Under the pieces are notes generated by a model. The model was not told the DNA's origin, ran no database searches, and saw only the letters and a program-made list of their open reading frames with translations. Below are positions 29,802 through 39,174 of a stretch of DNA of 43,837 nt, piece by piece. The DNA is taken from contig CAKZLD010000098.1 in the NCBI GenBank assembly GCA_937125135.1, positions 1-43,837 on the forward strand. The letters run 5' to 3'. The translations under genes and the position numbers were made by a program. Positions within the stretch are counted from its first letter, which is position 1; every line of letters starts with the position of its first letter. Source of the DNA: an uncultured Ignavibacterium sp. Its GTDB lineage: Bacteria; Bacteroidota; Ignavibacteria; Ignavibacteriales; Ignavibacteriaceae.

Positions 29802-32800
29802 TTAGTTTATTTTCAATTCTAATCCGAGACCCTGCAATTCTTTAATCATAACGTTGAATGCTTCAGGAATGTTTGGTTCTGGTAGATTTTCACCTTTAAC
29901 CAATGCTTCATAAACTTTTGCCCTACCATTAACATCATCACTTTTTACTGTTAGAATTTCCTGAAGAATATGTGAAGCACCATAACCTTCTAAAGCCCAA
30001 ACCTCCATTTCACCAAATCTTTGACCACCAAATTGAGCTTTTCCGCCTAATGGTTGCTGAGTAATCAGAGAGTAAGGACCAATAGACCTTGCGTGAATTT
30101 TATCTTCCACGAGGTGGCTAAGTTTAAGCATATAAATATATCCGCAAGTAACTTTTTGATGGAATTTTTCACCGGTTCTTCCATCATATAAATCTGTTTT
30201 GCCACCTGGATCAATTCCGGCTTTTTCTAAATATTTCTCAACGTCCTCAAGTGTTGCCCCATCAAAAATTGGAGTAGCAAATCTTACTCCAAGTTTCTTT
30301 CCAACCCAGCCTAAGACTGTTTCATACAATTGACCCAAATTCATTCTTGATGGGACTCCAAGTGGATTGAGAATAATATCAACTGGAGTTCCATCGGCTA
30401 AGAATGGCATATCTTCTACGGGAACGATTTTAGCGACGACACCTTTATTACCGTGACGACCCGCCATTTTATCGCCAACAGTTAATTTACGTTTTTTAGC
30501 GACATAAACTTTTGCGAGTTGAACAATTCCCGGTGGAAGTTCATCGCCGCTTTGTAGTTTTATTTTTTCTTTCTTGTATTCTTCTTCGATATCTGACTTT
30601 AAATCAAAGTAATTTTTGAATAAAGTAGATATCATGTTATTAATTTTCTTTGATTCAAACCAATCTGAAGTGTAATCAAGTTTAGTTACATCTTCCATAT
30701 CGGAGAAAGTATTGGCTTTAATGACGGTTCCGCTCCTGAGAACAAGACTACCGTCGAGATCGCGAATACTTGTTGTAGTATGTCCTTCGGTAATTCTGGT
30801 AAGTTTTTCTACAAGTTTATTATAATGTTGATTTAACTTGTAGTTATATTCTTTTTCAAGTTGTTCGAAAATGACTTTTTCTTGTTTTTTGGATTCACCG
30901 TCTCTTTTCTTTCTACTGAACAATCTGGTTTTTATAACTGTGCCTCTAAGACCTGGTGAAGCCCGCAGAGATGCATCCTTAACATCACCTGCTTTATCTC
31001 CGAAAATTGCTCGCAATAGTTTTTCTTCCGGTGTTGGATCCGTTTCACCTTTAGGAGTGATTTTACCAATGAGAATATCTCCTTCTTTAACTACAGCACC
31101 TTCTCTTATTACACCATTCTCATCAAGATTTTTTACTGCTTCTTCACTAACATTAGGGATTTCTCTGGTAAGCTCTTCTTCACCTCTCTTAGTTTCGCGC
31201 ACAGTTAATTCAAATTCTTCAATATGTATCGAAGTGTAAACATCTTCCCTAACTAATCTTTCACTGATGATAATAGCATCTTCAAAATTATAACCTCTCC
31301 AAGGCATAAACGCAACAAGGACATTTCTTCCTAAAGCTAATTCACCACCTTCAGTTGCTGCGCCATCGGCTATTACATCACCTTTATTTATTCTTTGACC
31401 TTCTTTTACTACTGGTTTTTGATTGATACAAGTTTCCTGATTTGTACCCTGAAATTTCAGTAAATTATATGTAACCTCTCTTGTTTCATTAAAACTAGTT
31501 AGAGCCTCAAAGCTGTTTGGATTTATATCATATTTAACTACAACTTTCGTTGAATCAACATAACTCACTACACCATTATCTTCGGCAATAATTAAAGATC
31601 TGGAATCTCTTGCAATTTTGGATTCCATTCCGGTTCCGACAATTGGAGCTTCAGGTTTAAGCAAGGGTACTGCCTGACGCTGCATATTTGAACCCATAAG
31701 AGCTCTGTTTGCATCATCGTGTTCTAAGAATGGAATTAGAGCTGCTGCAGCACTAACAATCTGAGATGGAGCAACATCCATATAATTAATTTCTTCAGGA
31801 TGAACAATTGGAAATTCTCCTTTGAATCTCGATTTAACTCTTTCATTCATAAAACGACCTTGATCATCTATCGGTTCATTAGCTTGTGCAATAATGAAAT
31901 TGTCTTCTTTTTCAGCAGAGAGATATTCAACTTCTTTCGTTACCTTTCCTTTGACTACTCTTCGGTAAGGAGTTTCCAAAAATCCATATCTATTTACACG
32001 AGCGTAGATAGTTAAAGATGAAATAAGACCGATATTTGGACCTTCTGGTGTTTCAATCGGACACAATCTACCATAATGAGTATAATGAACATCACGAACT
32101 TCAAAGCCCGCTCTTTCGCGGGTTAATCCTCCAGGTCCTAATGCTGACATTCTTCGTTTGTGCGTAAGTTCAGCTAATGGATTAGTCTGATCCATAAACT
32201 GAGATAGCTGATTAGTTCCAAAGAAAGCATTTATCACGCTTGAAATAGTACGGGCATTGACCAAATCCTGAGGTGTAAATTTTTCAGTGTCTCTCATATT
32301 CATGCGTTCTTTAATTGTCCTTGCCATACGAGCCATACCAACATTTAGCTGTTGAGAGAGTTGCTCACTTACTGTTCTAATTCTTCGATTACCAAGATGG
32401 TCTATGTCATCAACCGGGGCATCACCATTCTTTAAATCTATAAGATATTTCATAATTGCAATGATATCTTGATTTGTAAGAACGGTTGTAGTCTCTGGAA
32501 TATTCAGTTTCAATTTATTGTTCATTCTGTTACGACCGACTTCTCCGAGATCGTAACGTTTATCATTAAAGAATAATTTATCAATTAACTGAGCAGCAGT
32601 TTCTAAGTCAGGTGCTTCGCCAGTTCTCAATTGTCTGTAGATTGAATAAAGCGCTTCTTCTTTAGAGGTTGAAGTATCTTTTTGAAGAGTATTTACAATA
32701 AGATTTTGTTCCGGTGTTTTTTCTTTCTTTACAAATTTTAGTACTTCTACTTCAGCTTCTTTAACTCTTTCAATATCTTCTTCAGTGAAAATAGCTCCAC

Positions 32801-33560
32801 GAGTTAAGAAAATTTCACCAGTTGATAAATCAAAAATATCACTGCCAATCATTCTACCAACATAATTTTCAAGCTTTGCTTTCTTAACAACAACTTCATC
32901 GATCAAATCAAAGAGCTTTAGAATCTGTTCATCAGACTCATAACCTAAAGCTCGAAGCAATGTAGTAGCTGGAAATTTCTTGCGTCTATCAATATAGACA
33001 TACATAACGTAGTTAATGTCTGTTGCAAATTCCACCCAAGAACCTTTAAAAGGAATAATTCTGGCTGTATAAATCGGAGTACCATTCGGATGTATCGTTT
33101 GAGAAAATGCAACACCAGGTGATCTGTGAAGCTGGGAAACAATTACTCTTTCAGCGCCATTGATAATAAATGTACCTCTAGAAGTCATAAATGGCAAATT
33201 ACCCAAATAAACTTCCTGTTCAATAGCATTTACAAATTCGCCAGTATCAATATCTTTTTGTGTTAATCTCAACTTAGCTTTGAGAGGAGCAGCATAAGTC
33301 AAACCTCTTTCAAGACATTCCTGTACGGTGAATCTTGGTTTCTCAATATAATATTCAATAAAATCTAATCTAAAAAGTTCTTTGTTGTCTAAAATTGGGA
33401 AATTAGAAGTAAATACTTGCTGCAACCCCTTACTTTCTCTTTTAGAGGGATGCTGATTCATTTGTAAAAACTCTTCGAAAACTTCAGTCTGAATACCCAG
33501 TAAATCGGGCATGTCAATAACGGCATTTATTTTACCAAAATTTATTCGATTACTATCCAA
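29802..33560 (-). CDS. rpoB: RNA polymerase beta subunit, TTG start
   Basis: 1252 residues. The start is TTG at 33560-33558, 7 bases after AGGAGG (33573-33568), giving [21 protein letters not shown] frame extension of 18 residues upstream is open but runs through the Shine-Dalgarno sequence and does not resemble the family. The rifampicin-binding cluster ([20 protein letters not shown], then SALGPGG) has the drug-sensitive residues. [12 protein letters not shown] and the C-terminal clamp blocks ([17 protein letters not shown]) are present. It follows rplL across a long hairpin. Confidence 0.97.
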   Translation of the reverse strand: MDSNRINFGKINAVIDMPDLLGIQTEVFEEFLQMNQHPSKRESKGLQQVFTSNFPILDNKELFRLDFIEYYIEKPRFTVQECLERGLTYAAPLKAKLRLTQKDIDTGEFVNAIEQEVYLGNLPFMTSRGTFIINGAERVIVSQLHRSPGVAFSQTIHPNGTPIYTARIIPFKGSWVEFATDINYVMYVYIDRRKKFPATTLLRALGYESDEQILKLFDLIDEVVVKKAKLENYVGRMIGSDIFDLSTGEIFLTRGAIFTEEDIERVKEAEVEVLKFVKKEKTPEQNLIVNTLQKDTSTSKEEALYSIYRQLRTGEAPDLETAAQLIDKLFFNDKRYDLGEVGRNRMNNKLKLNIPETTTVLTNQDIIAIMKYLIDLKNGDAPVDDIDHLGNRRIRTVSEQLSQQLNVGMARMARTIKERMNMRDTEKFTPQDLVNARTISSVINAFFGTNQLSQFMDQTNPLAELTHKRRMSALGPGGLTRERAGFEVRDVHYTHYGRLCPIETPEGPNIGLISSLTIYARVNRYGFLETPYRRVVKGKVTKEVEYLSAEKEDNFIIAQANEPIDDQGRFMNERVKSRFKGEFPIVHPEEINYMDVAPSQIVSAAAALIPFLEHDDANRALMGSNMQRQAVPLLKPEAPIVGTGMESKIARDSRSLIIAEDNGVVSYVDSTKVVVKYDINPNSFEALTSFNETREVTYNLLKFQGTNQETCINQKPVVKEGQRINKGDVIADGAATEGGELALGRNVLVAFMPWRGYNFEDAIIISERLVREDVYTSIHIEEFELTVRETKRGEEELTREIPNVSEEAVKNLDENGVIREGAVVKEGDILIGKITPKGETDPTPEEKLLRAIFGDKAGDVKDASLRASPGLRGTVIKTRLFSRKKRDGESKKQEKVIFEQLEKEYNYKLNQHYNKLVEKLTRITEGHTTTSIRDLDGSLVLRSGTVIKANTFSDMEDVTKLDYTSDWFESKKINNMISTLFKNYFDLKSDIEEEYKKEKIKLQSGDELPPGIVQLAKVYVAKKRKLTVGDKMAGRHGNKGVVAKIVPVEDMPFLADGTPVDIILNPLGVPSRMNLGQLYETVLGWVGKKLGVRFATPIFDGATLEDVEKYLEKAGIDPGGKTDLYDGRTGEKFHQKVTCGYIYMLKLSHLVEDKIHARSIGPYSLITQQPLGGKAQFGGQRFGEMEVWALEGYGASHILQEILTVKSDDVNGRAKVYEALVKGENLPEPNIPEAFNVMIKELQGLGLELKIN

Positions 33561-33609
33561 TTGGATTCCTCCTAAACAATTTCTATTTACAATACTCACT
33601 AATAAATAC

Positions 33610-33649
33610 AACAAAGCGATAAAATGCTATTGCACTTTATCACTTTGTT
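33610..33649 (-). promoter_or_regulatory. Long hairpin between rplL and rpoB (attenuator or processing site)
   Basis: An 18-bp stem (33649-33632 with 33627-33610) around a 4-base loop. Sixteen pairs are Watson-Crick and two become G-U in the minus-strand RNA. A moderately U-rich stretch (TTGTATTTATT) follows. In E. coli the rplL-rpoB gap holds an attenuator and an RNase III site that set the ratio of ribosomal proteins to polymerase. A similar role is inferred from position and shape. Confidence 0.7.
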
Positions 33650-33669
33650 AAAAAAAGCAAGAAAACCGA

Positions 33670-34050
33670 TTATTTTATAGAAACAGTTGCGCCTGCTTCT
33701 TCTAATTCTTTTTTAATTTTCTCAGCTTCATCTTTTGATATACCTTCTTTAACAGTTTTGGGTGCTCCGTCAACCAAGTCTTTAGCTTCTTTCAATCCTA
33801 AACCTGTATGAGCTCTAACAACTTTAATAACATTGATTTTCTTATCACCCGCTGCCTGAAGAATAACATCAAATTCCGTTTTTTCTTCAGCTGCCGGAGC
33901 TTCAGCACCTGCAACCGGACCGCCAGCCATAACTACTGGAGCCGCTGCAGTAACACCGAATTCATTTTCTAAAGCCTTTTTCAATTCTGAGGCTTCCATC
34001 AAAGATAAAGATTTAATTTTTTCTACTATTTCTGCAATTTTTTCTGACAT
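33670..34050 (-). CDS. rplL: 50S ribosomal protein L7/L12
   Basis: 126 residues. The N-terminal dimerisation helices ([26 protein letters not shown]), an Ala/Pro/Gly-rich hinge (about 33-55) and the C-terminal factor-binding domain ([21 protein letters not shown]...[12 protein letters not shown]) are complete. Dimers on L10 form the stalk that recruits EF-Tu and EF-G. The Shine-Dalgarno AGGAG lies somewhat far (about 11 bases) from the ATG. Confidence 0.98.
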   Translation of the reverse strand: MSEKIAEIVEKIKSLSLMEASELKKALENEFGVTAAAPVVMAGGPVAGAEAPAAEEKTEFDVILQAAGDKKINVIKVVRAHTGLGLKEAKDLVDGAPKTVKEGISKDEAEKIKKELEEAGATVSIK

Positions 34051-34080
34051 TTTTCTATTCTCCTATAATAATTTTAATTC

Positions 34081-34599
34081 TTAAGCTGCTTTTTTAGATA
34101 TTTGATCTATAACGCTGATTAAATCACGAATTACAGCGTTGATTGAACCAACAATTCCCGAAGCTGGTGCATTAATGCTAGATAGAATTCCAGCTACAAT
34201 TTCGCTCTTGGTCGGTAAGTTTGCCAAAGCTTCCAGCTGATTACCACTAAAGAATTCTGTTTCGATATAACAAGCTTTTAATGAAAACTTTTTGTTATTA
34301 TCTGTAAATTTCTTGATAATTTTAGCAGGAGCTGTCGGATCTTTTGTAGCGAAAGCAAATCCAGACATTCCAACCAAATTATCAGCCAATTTAGGATACT
34401 TTCCCGTTTCGACAAGAGCTCTTTTGAATAAAGTATTTTTAAAAACTTTATACTTTACTCCTTCTTTCCTAAACTGATTTCTTAAATCTGTAATATCTGC
34501 TACATTGATTCCGGAATAATCAGCAATATAGACAGCATTAGATTCTTCAATCAGTTTTTTCGCTTCGTTAATTATTTCAGTTTTTTCGTTCTTTTTCAT
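34081..34599 (-). CDS. rplJ: 50S ribosomal protein L10
   Basis: 172 residues. The RNA-binding N-terminal domain (AVYIADYSGINVADITDLRNQFRKEGVKYKVFKNTL) is followed by the C-terminal helix that carries L7/L12 dimers. L10 with L12 autoregulates its operon in E. coli. The 74-base leader between rplA and rplJ shows no hairpin that I could identify as the L10 site. ATG at 34599 after CAGGAG. Confidence 0.97.
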   Translation of the reverse strand: MKKNEKTEIINEAKKLIEESNAVYIADYSGINVADITDLRNQFRKEGVKYKVFKNTLFKRALVETGKYPKLADNLVGMSGFAFATKDPTAPAKIIKKFTDNNKKFSLKACYIETEFFSGNQLEALANLPTKSEIVAGILSSINAPASGIVGSINAVIRDLISVIDQISKKAA

Positions 34600-34673
34600 A
34601 AATCTCCTGATTCAGAATTTGTTTAAATCGAGACATTTGTTTGAAGCATTTATTTTTTGAGTGCGTAATTTCT

Positions 34674-35378
34674 TTATTTAGCTTGCTGAGTTTGTATTTC
34701 TTCTCTGGAAATTTTTATCCCAGGACCCATCGTTGATGAGAGATACAAACTTCTAACGTATTGACCTTTTGCAGTTGTAGGTTTCAATTTCAAAATGGTG
34801 TTGATAAATGCTCTAGTATTATCCGCAAGTTGATTTACTTCGAAGTTTAATTTACCAAGCATAGCGTGAACTATTCCACTCTTATCAACTCTAAATTCAA
34901 TTTTCCCGGCTTTAACTTCTTTAACTGCTTTAGCGACGTCCACTGTAACTGTACCACTTTTGGGATTTGGCATTAAACCTTTCGGACCTAATATTTTACC
35001 AAGTTTTCCTAACTCAACCATTGAATCAGGGGTAGCTATAACTACATCTACATCAGCCCAACCAGATTTAATTTTTTCAAGATATTCTTCAAAGCCAGCG
35101 TAATCTGCACCAGCATCCAGCGCTTCCTGAACCTTAGCTCCTTTACAAATAACCAATACCTTTACTTGTTTCCCTATGCCGTGAGGAAGAGAAACTGTTC
35201 CTCTTACCATTTGATCTGCGTGGCGAGGATCAACACCAAGTTTTATGGCACAATCGAGAGATTCAACAAATTTAACTGAAGAATTTTCTTTTAGTGTCTT
35301 TATCGCTTCTTCAATGGTATATTCTTTATTTAGTTCGATTTTCTCTCTGATTTTTTTAACTCTTTTTGAAACTTTCAT
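34674..35378 (-). CDS. rplA: 50S ribosomal protein L1
   Basis: 234 residues: NSSVKFVESLDCAIKLGVDPRHADQMVRGTVSLPHGIGK near the N terminus, KLGKILGPKGLMPNPKSGTVT in the middle, the signature of L1. L1 forms the mobile stalk at the E site. In other bacteria it represses the L11-L1 operon. Ends in TQQAK. 24 bases after rplK. Confidence 0.98.
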   Translation of the reverse strand: MKVSKRVKKIREKIELNKEYTIEEAIKTLKENSSVKFVESLDCAIKLGVDPRHADQMVRGTVSLPHGIGKQVKVLVICKGAKVQEALDAGADYAGFEEYLEKIKSGWADVDVVIATPDSMVELGKLGKILGPKGLMPNPKSGTVTVDVAKAVKEVKAGKIEFRVDKSGIVHAMLGKLNFEVNQLADNTRAFINTILKLKPTTAKGQYVRSLYLSSTMGPGIKISREEIQTQQAK

Positions 35379-35401
35379 AATTCACCTAAATTTCTATTAG
35401 A

Positions 35402-35827
35402 TTAATCTTCAACAGTAATTCCCATGCTTCTTGCAGTACCAGCAATCATACTGGCTGCGTGCTCTAAATCGAATGCATTAAGATCCGGCATTTTAAGTTT
35501 TGCAATTTCTTCAATTTGTGCTCTGCTTACTTTACCAACTTTTGTTTTATTTGGTTCAGCCGAACCTTTTTCAATTTTTGCTGCTTTGGTTAATAAAACT
35601 GCAGCCGGAGGTGTCTTGGTTATAAATGTAAATGATTTATCACTGTAAACTGTTATTACAACTGGAATTATTAGCCCTTCTTTATCCTGAGTTCTTGCGT
35701 TAAATTGTTTACAGAACTCCATTATGTTGACGCCTTTTTGACCAAGGGCTGGACCAATCGGGGGGGAAGGATTAGCTTTTCCAGCCGGAATTTGTAATTT
35801 AATATAACCTTCTATTTTCTTTGCCAT
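35402..35827 (-). CDS. rplK: 50S ribosomal protein L11
   Basis: 141 residues. The Pro-rich N-terminal domain ([33 protein letters not shown]) and the rRNA-binding C-terminal domain ([26 protein letters not shown]) are standard. L11 binds the GTPase-associated centre with thiopeptide antibiotics in other species and takes part in the stringent response. It follows nusG by 18 bases. Confidence 0.98.
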   Translation of the reverse strand: MAKKIEGYIKLQIPAGKANPSPPIGPALGQKGVNIMEFCKQFNARTQDKEGLIIPVVITVYSDKSFTFITKTPPAAVLLTKAAKIEKGSAEPNKTKVGKVSRAQIEEIAKLKMPDLNAFDLEHAASMIAGTARSMGITVED

Positions 35828-35844
35828 AATAAATTTCCTAAAAA

Positions 35845-36381
35845 TTATTTTTCTAATTCAGCTTGTATAAAATCAATTTCAACAGGAGCTTTTCTACCAA
35901 AAATTGAAACCATTACTTTAATTTTCATTTTCTCTTCGTTGACTTCTTCGACAGTACCAACAAAATTGTTAAATGGTCCGTCAATTATTTTAATCACATC
36001 ACCAATTCTAAATATCGTTTCGATTCTTTCGCCGCTACCATCCTGCATTATTCTTCCAACAATTCTCTTTACTTCATCGGGTTGAAGTGGATTTGGTATT
36101 TTACCTGTACCTAAAAATCCCATAACTGAGGGAGTATTAAGAATAAAGTCTTTGACTTTGTTATCTAAATCTGCATTGATAATCAGGTAGCCGGGGAAAA
36201 AATTCTTTGTTTTGCTCCTTTTTTTACCATCTTTTACTTCAATGACCTTTTCAGTTGGGACTAAAATATCGTGGATTTTAGCTTTTAATTCTTCATCATC
36301 TTTAATCTCAGCTTCAAGCAAAGCCTTGACTTTATTCTCGTGCCCTGAAAAAACTCTAATAACGTACCATTTATAATCCAT
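35845..36381 (-). CDS. nusG: Transcription elongation/antitermination factor NusG
   Basis: 178 residues. The NGN domain ([37 protein letters not shown]) is followed by a KOW domain ([35 protein letters not shown]). NusG binds RNA polymerase and links it to ribosomes through S10 (rpsJ at 20827-21135). The secE-nusG pair, with 5 bases between, is the usual arrangement. Confidence 0.97.
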   Translation of the reverse strand: MDYKWYVIRVFSGHENKVKALLEAEIKDDEELKAKIHDILVPTEKVIEVKDGKKRSKTKNFFPGYLIINADLDNKVKDFILNTPSVMGFLGTGKIPNPLQPDEVKRIVGRIMQDGSGERIETIFRIGDVIKIIDGPFNNFVGTVEEVNEEKMKIKVMVSIFGRKAPVEIDFIQAELEK

Positions 36382-36386
36382 AAGAA

Positions 36387-36569
36387 TTAAAATATCCCTT
36401 TCAAAACCTGATTGATTAACATATCAATTACATAAGTAAATGCAGATAAAATTAAACAGGCAACAATTACAATTTTGGTTGATTCAAAAAGTTCATCCTT
36501 GGTTGGCCAAGTAACTTTTTTCATTTCTTTTACTACATCCTGAAAAAAATTGATTATTTTTTCTTTCAT
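36387..36569 (-). CDS. secE: Protein translocase subunit SecE
   Basis: 60 residues from ATG 36569 (MKEKIINFFQDVVKEMKKVTWPTKDELFES), with the SecE motif VTWPTKDE and one transmembrane helix (about 32-52). A longer frame starting at 36599 would run into the tRNA-Trp gene and is therefore rejected. SecE clamps SecY. There is only a weak GAAGA in place of a Shine-Dalgarno sequence. The tRNA-Trp 3' end lies 27 bases upstream. Confidence 0.94.
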   Translation of the reverse strand: MKEKIINFFQDVVKEMKKVTWPTKDELFESTKIVIVACLILSAFTYVIDMLINQVLKGIF

Positions 36570-36596
36570 TTCTAAATCTTCATTTAATTTTAAATG

Positions 36597-36669
<73 letters not shown>

Positions 36670-36670
36670 A

Positions 36671-36835
36671 TTATTTAGTCTCCTTAAAAATCACATGTTT
36701 TCTAGCAACTGGATCGTACTTCTTATATTCAACTCTGGCAGGATGAGTTCTTTTATTCTTAGTCGTTGTATATCTATAACCAGTACCAGCTGTACTTTCT
36801 AAAACAATGATTTGTCTTGTATTTCCTTTTGCCAT
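36671..36835 (-). CDS. rpmG: 50S ribosomal protein L33 (zinc-free form)
   Basis: 54 residues (starts [20 protein letters not shown], ends VIFKETK), from ATG 36835 with a GGAG Shine-Dalgarno sequence. The CxxC pairs of the zinc form are absent. L33 binds near the E site of the large subunit. The [22 protein letters not shown] block is the L33 signature. It lies between tRNA-Thr and tRNA-Trp. Confidence 0.96.
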   Translation of the reverse strand: MAKGNTRQIIVLESTAGTGYRYTTTKNKRTHPARVEYKKYDPVARKHVIFKETK

Positions 36836-36857
36836 AAATTAAATCTCCATTTACTTG

Positions 36858-36930
36858 AGCTGATGACCGGGATTGAACCGGTGACCTCATCCTTACCAAG
36901 GATGTGCTCTACCAACTGAGCTACATCAGC
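36858..36930 (-). tRNA. tRNA-Thr (anticodon GGU)
   Basis: 73 bases. Acceptor GCTGATG/CATCAGC, discriminator T. Anticodon stem CATCC/GGATG with loop TTGGTAA gives GGT. T-loop TTCAATC, D-arm AGCTCAGTTGGTAGAGC. CCA is not encoded. It lies 13 bases downstream of tRNA-Gly and 22 bases upstream of rpmG. Confidence 0.97.
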
Positions 36931-36943
36931 GATAATATTACTG

Positions 36944-37016
36944 AGCGGGAGACGGGACTCGAACCCGCGACCAACAGCTTGGAAGGCTGTGACTCTACCA
37001 TCTGAGTTACTCCCGC
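36944..37016 (-). tRNA. tRNA-Gly (anticodon UCC)
   Basis: 73 bases. Acceptor GCGGGAG/CTCCCGC and discriminator T (usual for Gly). Anticodon stem ACAGC/GCTGT with loop CTTCCAA gives TCC. T-arm GCGGG-TTCGAGT-CCCGT. CCA is not encoded. It is the last and only intact unit of a three-unit, 97-bp tandem array whose other two units are decayed. Confidence 0.97.
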
Positions 37017-37040
37017 ATTTTCGTTTTTCAATAATTTAAG

Positions 37041-37113
37041 AACATTTAGGGACCCGCACCTTTGCTACCAATCCCCCTTGATGGGATGACTCTACCATCT
37101 GATTTATTCCCGC
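37041..37113 (-). pseudogene. Decayed tRNA-like copy 1 in the tRNA-Gly array
   Basis: It aligns without gaps to tRNA-Gly over 73 bases. The 5' part is close (GCGGGAA start, D-arm AATCAGATGGTAGAGTCA). The anticodon arm is instead ATCCC-ATCAAGG-GGGAT, a perfect stem with CAA in anticodon position. The T-loop is lost (TGCGGGT instead of TTCGAGT) and the 3' acceptor strand (TAAATGT) does not pair with the 5' strand. It cannot be a functional tRNA as it stands. Confidence 0.8.
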
Positions 37114-37137
37114 ATTTTCGTTTTTCAATAATTTAAA

Positions 37138-37210
37138 AACTTTCAAGGACTCGAACCTTTGCGACCAATCCCCTTTGATGGGATGACTCTACTATCTGAG
37201 TTACTCCCAA
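37138..37210 (-). pseudogene. Decayed tRNA-like copy 2 in the tRNA-Gly array
   Basis: The 5' half is nearly identical to tRNA-Gly (GGGAGTAACTCAGATAGTAGAG). The anticodon arm ATCCC-ATCAAAG-GGGAT again has CAA in anticodon position, one base different from copy 1. The T-loop TTCGAGT is intact with a 4-bp stem (AAGG/CCTT). The acceptor strands TTGGGAG and AAAGTTT do not pair, so it is a pseudo-tRNA. Its 90-base upstream stretch (37211-37301) is AT-rich and I see no gene or clear promoter in it. Confidence 0.8.
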
Positions 37211-37301
37211 AACTGAATTTTCAAAATCTTAAGAACATAACAATTAAAAACAATTCATTAAACTATTTCAAAAATTAAGCTTATAAAACGATAACTCGAA
37301 A

Positions 37302-37328
37302 CAAAAATAAACTCCCTTAAATGGGAGT
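37302..37328 (-). terminator. Intrinsic terminator after tRNA-Tyr
   Basis: On the minus strand ACTCCC (37328-37323) pairs with GGGAGT (37316-37311) across ATTTAA, followed by TTATTTTTG. It ends 17 bases after the tRNA-Tyr 3' end and separates it from the tRNA-Gly array. Confidence 0.8.
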
Positions 37329-37344
37329 AATTATCATTTTCAAG

Positions 37345-37428
37345 TGGGCGGCGAGGGATTCGAACCCCCAAAGGCTCACGCCAACGGATTTACAGTCCGC
37401 CCCGGCTCTCCAACTCCGGCGTCCGCCC
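37345..37428 (-). tRNA. tRNA-Tyr (anticodon GUA)
   Basis: An 84-base class II tRNA with a long variable arm. Acceptor GGGCGG/CCGCCC with a seventh-position A-G mismatch, and discriminator A. Anticodon stem CGGA/TCCG with loop CTGTAAA gives GTA. T-loop TTCGAAT. CCA is not encoded (CTT follows). It has its own promoter 14 bases upstream and its own terminator. Confidence 0.97.
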
Positions 37429-37441
37429 AAAATAAGAGCAA

Positions 37442-37473
37442 CAAAATTAATTGACAGTAAGTGAAAAAACAAA
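37442..37473 (-). promoter_or_regulatory. Bacteroidota-type promoter of tRNA-Tyr
   Basis: On the minus strand TTTG (37473-37470), 20 bases, then TAATTTTG (37449-37442). This matches the TTTG-N19-21-TAnnTTTG promoter known from Bacteroides. The tRNA 5' end lies 13 bases after it, so the leader would be only about 5-8 bases. The rest of the 165-base gap to comM shows no gene. Confidence 0.75.
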
Positions 37474-37593
37474 TTTTTTCGGACTTAAAAAATAATAATT
37501 ATTTTATCTTATGCCAAATTTTTCTTGAAGTCATTTCTAATTTTTTTGAGGATAAATTATTAAACGGTTAAAAGTTGCAGCTCGAAGATGTTT

Positions 37594-39132
37594 CTAATGT
37601 TTCCAAAGTTCTCTGTCGAGACTTCTATATTGTATCGCTTCACTTAAATGTTGAGGTAGAATTCTTTCACTTTTATCCAAATCAGCAATTGTACGGCTTA
37701 CCTTTAGTATTCGATCATAAGCTCTCGCAGAAAGACCAAGTTTTGTCATAGCCATTTTAAGTAATTCTTCACCTGTAGAATCAATTTGGCAAAATTCTTT
37801 AATTTCTTTCGAACCCATATCTGCGTTTGAGTAAATATTTTTTCGTCCATAAAATCTTATTTGCTGAATTTTACGAGCAGCAATAACACGATTTCTTATT
37901 GATTCCGATTTTTCACCGGATACTTTGGATGATAACTCTTTATACTTGACTGCTGGAACTTCTATATGAATATCAATTCTATCTAATAAAGGTCCAGAAA
38001 TTTTAGCCATATACTTTTGAATCTGAACCGTGGTACAAGTACATTCTTTTGTAGGATCGGTAAAATAGCCACAAGGACAGGGATTCATCGCAGCAGCTAA
38101 CATAAAATTAGCTGGAAATTCAAGAGACATTTTAGATCGAGAGACGGTTACTTTGTAGTCTTCTAGTGGTTGACGTAGCACTTCGAGAACATTTTTTTTG
38201 AATTCGGGTAATTCATCTAAAAACAATACACCGTGATGAGCAAAAGAGACTTCACCGGGTTTAGGGAAAGAGCCGCCTCCAACTAAAGCAGCATCTGAAA
38301 CTGTATGATGAGGACTACGAAAAGGCCTTTCGGTTATAATTGCTTTTTCTTTATGTAAAATTCCTGCAACAGAGTGAATTTTTGTAGTTTCTAATGCTTC
38401 TTCAAAAGTCATTGGAGGAAGAATAGTGGGAATCCTTTTTGCAAGCATCGTCTTTCCAGAACCGGGTGGTCCTATCATTAAAATATTATGAGCTCCTGCT
38501 GCAGAAACCTCTAATGCTCTTTTAACATTTTCTTGACCTTTTACATCTGCAAAATCAATATTGTATTTATTGATAACGGAGAATAACTCTGATTTATCGA
38601 CAATAGTTTTATCTCTTTGTAAGTCGTCATTTAAAAATGAAATTACTTCTGCTAAACTTTCGAATCCGAAAACATCTATCCCATCAACTATTGCAGCTTC
38701 GTTTGCTGATTCGCTTGGCAGAATTATTCTTTTAATACCTTTATTTTTAGCTTCAACAGAAATTGGAAGTGCTCCTTTAATATGACGTAAAGTTCCATCC
38801 AATGAAAGCTCGCCGAGGAAAATTGTCTTCTCTAAAGATTCTTGAGGTATGAGTTCTATTGCTGAGAGAATACCTATTGCGATAGGTAAATCAAAAGAAC
38901 TGCCTTCTTTTTTAATATCAGCTGGAGCAAGGTTTATGGTAATTTTTTTAACAGGAAAATCTATCCCAGAATTTTTGATTGCAGCAATTACTCTCTCACG
39001 ACTTTCTTTTACAGCATTATCTGGTAAGCCAACAATTATAAAGCCAGGTATTTGTTTTTCAACATGAGCTTCTACTTCAACAAGATAAGCTTCGATTCCG
39101 TAAGTTGAACTGCTTAGAACTTTTGATAACAT
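37594..39132 (-). CDS. comM: ComM/YifB family Mg-chelatase-like AAA+ ATPase
   Basis: 512 residues from ATG 39132 ([21 protein letters not shown]); a GTG 12 bases upstream is also open but less likely. The N-terminal Lon-protease-like fold (residues about 1-170, [21 protein letters not shown]) precedes the AAA+ core with Walker A GPPGSGKT (221-228) and Walker [12 protein letters not shown] Cys-rich stretch ([17 protein letters not shown]) follows. In naturally competent bacteria ComM is a hexameric helicase that drives branch migration during transformation; in others its role is unclear. Only a weak AGAG precedes the start. Confidence 0.93.
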   Translation of the reverse strand: MLSKVLSSSTYGIEAYLVEVEAHVEKQIPGFIIVGLPDNAVKESRERVIAAIKNSGIDFPVKKITINLAPADIKKEGSSFDLPIAIGILSAIELIPQESLEKTIFLGELSLDGTLRHIKGALPISVEAKNKGIKRIILPSESANEAAIVDGIDVFGFESLAEVISFLNDDLQRDKTIVDKSELFSVINKYNIDFADVKGQENVKRALEVSAAGAHNILMIGPPGSGKTMLAKRIPTILPPMTFEEALETTKIHSVAGILHKEKAIITERPFRSPHHTVSDAALVGGGSFPKPGEVSFAHHGVLFLDELPEFKKNVLEVLRQPLEDYKVTVSRSKMSLEFPANFMLAAAMNPCPCGYFTDPTKECTCTTVQIQKYMAKISGPLLDRIDIHIEVPAVKYKELSSKVSGEKSESIRNRVIAARKIQQIRFYGRKNIYSNADMGSKEIKEFCQIDSTGEELLKMAMTKLGLSARAYDRILKVSRTIADLDKSERILPQHLSEAIQYRSLDRELWKH

Positions 39133-39174
39133 TATTTTACCCACTCTTGAGAGAGTGATTTTTAGTGGATGTTT

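Larger units (their letters stand above)
36944..37234 (-). repeat. 97-bp tandem array of tRNA-Gly-like units
   Basis: Three units with an exact period of 97 bases: the 5' ends of the tRNA bodies are at 37016, 37113 and 37210. Each unit has a 73-base tRNA-like body and a 24-base spacer. The spacers at 37017-37040 and 37114-37137 differ at one position, and the third (37211-37234) is only loosely similar. Bodies two and three share the D-arm and 5' half with tRNA-Gly but have a different anticodon arm and T-arm. Confidence 0.85.

Noticed and set aside
30871-31239. 122-codon plus-strand ORF opposite rpoB, and similar plus-strand ORFs such as 20762-21094, 43005-43349 and 19339-19629
   Set aside because: They lie wholly or mainly antisense to strongly conserved genes, have no family resemblance, and arise from codon bias of the minus strand.
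34600-34673. L10 leader regulatory RNA before rplJ
   Set aside because: I could not fold a convincing hairpin or kink-turn by eye. A covariance-model search would decide.
37041-37210. The CAA anticodon of the pseudo-tRNAs as a special initiator tRNA for TTG starts
   Set aside because: The anticodon stem has CCC on the 5' side and GGG on the 3' side, opposite to the GGG/CCC signature of initiator tRNA, and both acceptor stems are broken.
39138-39164. CACTCT...AGAGTG hairpin followed by T-run on the plus strand between nuoI and comM
   Set aside because: The T-run follows on the plus strand, while both genes are transcribed on the minus strand. The 6-bp stem is short enough to be chance.
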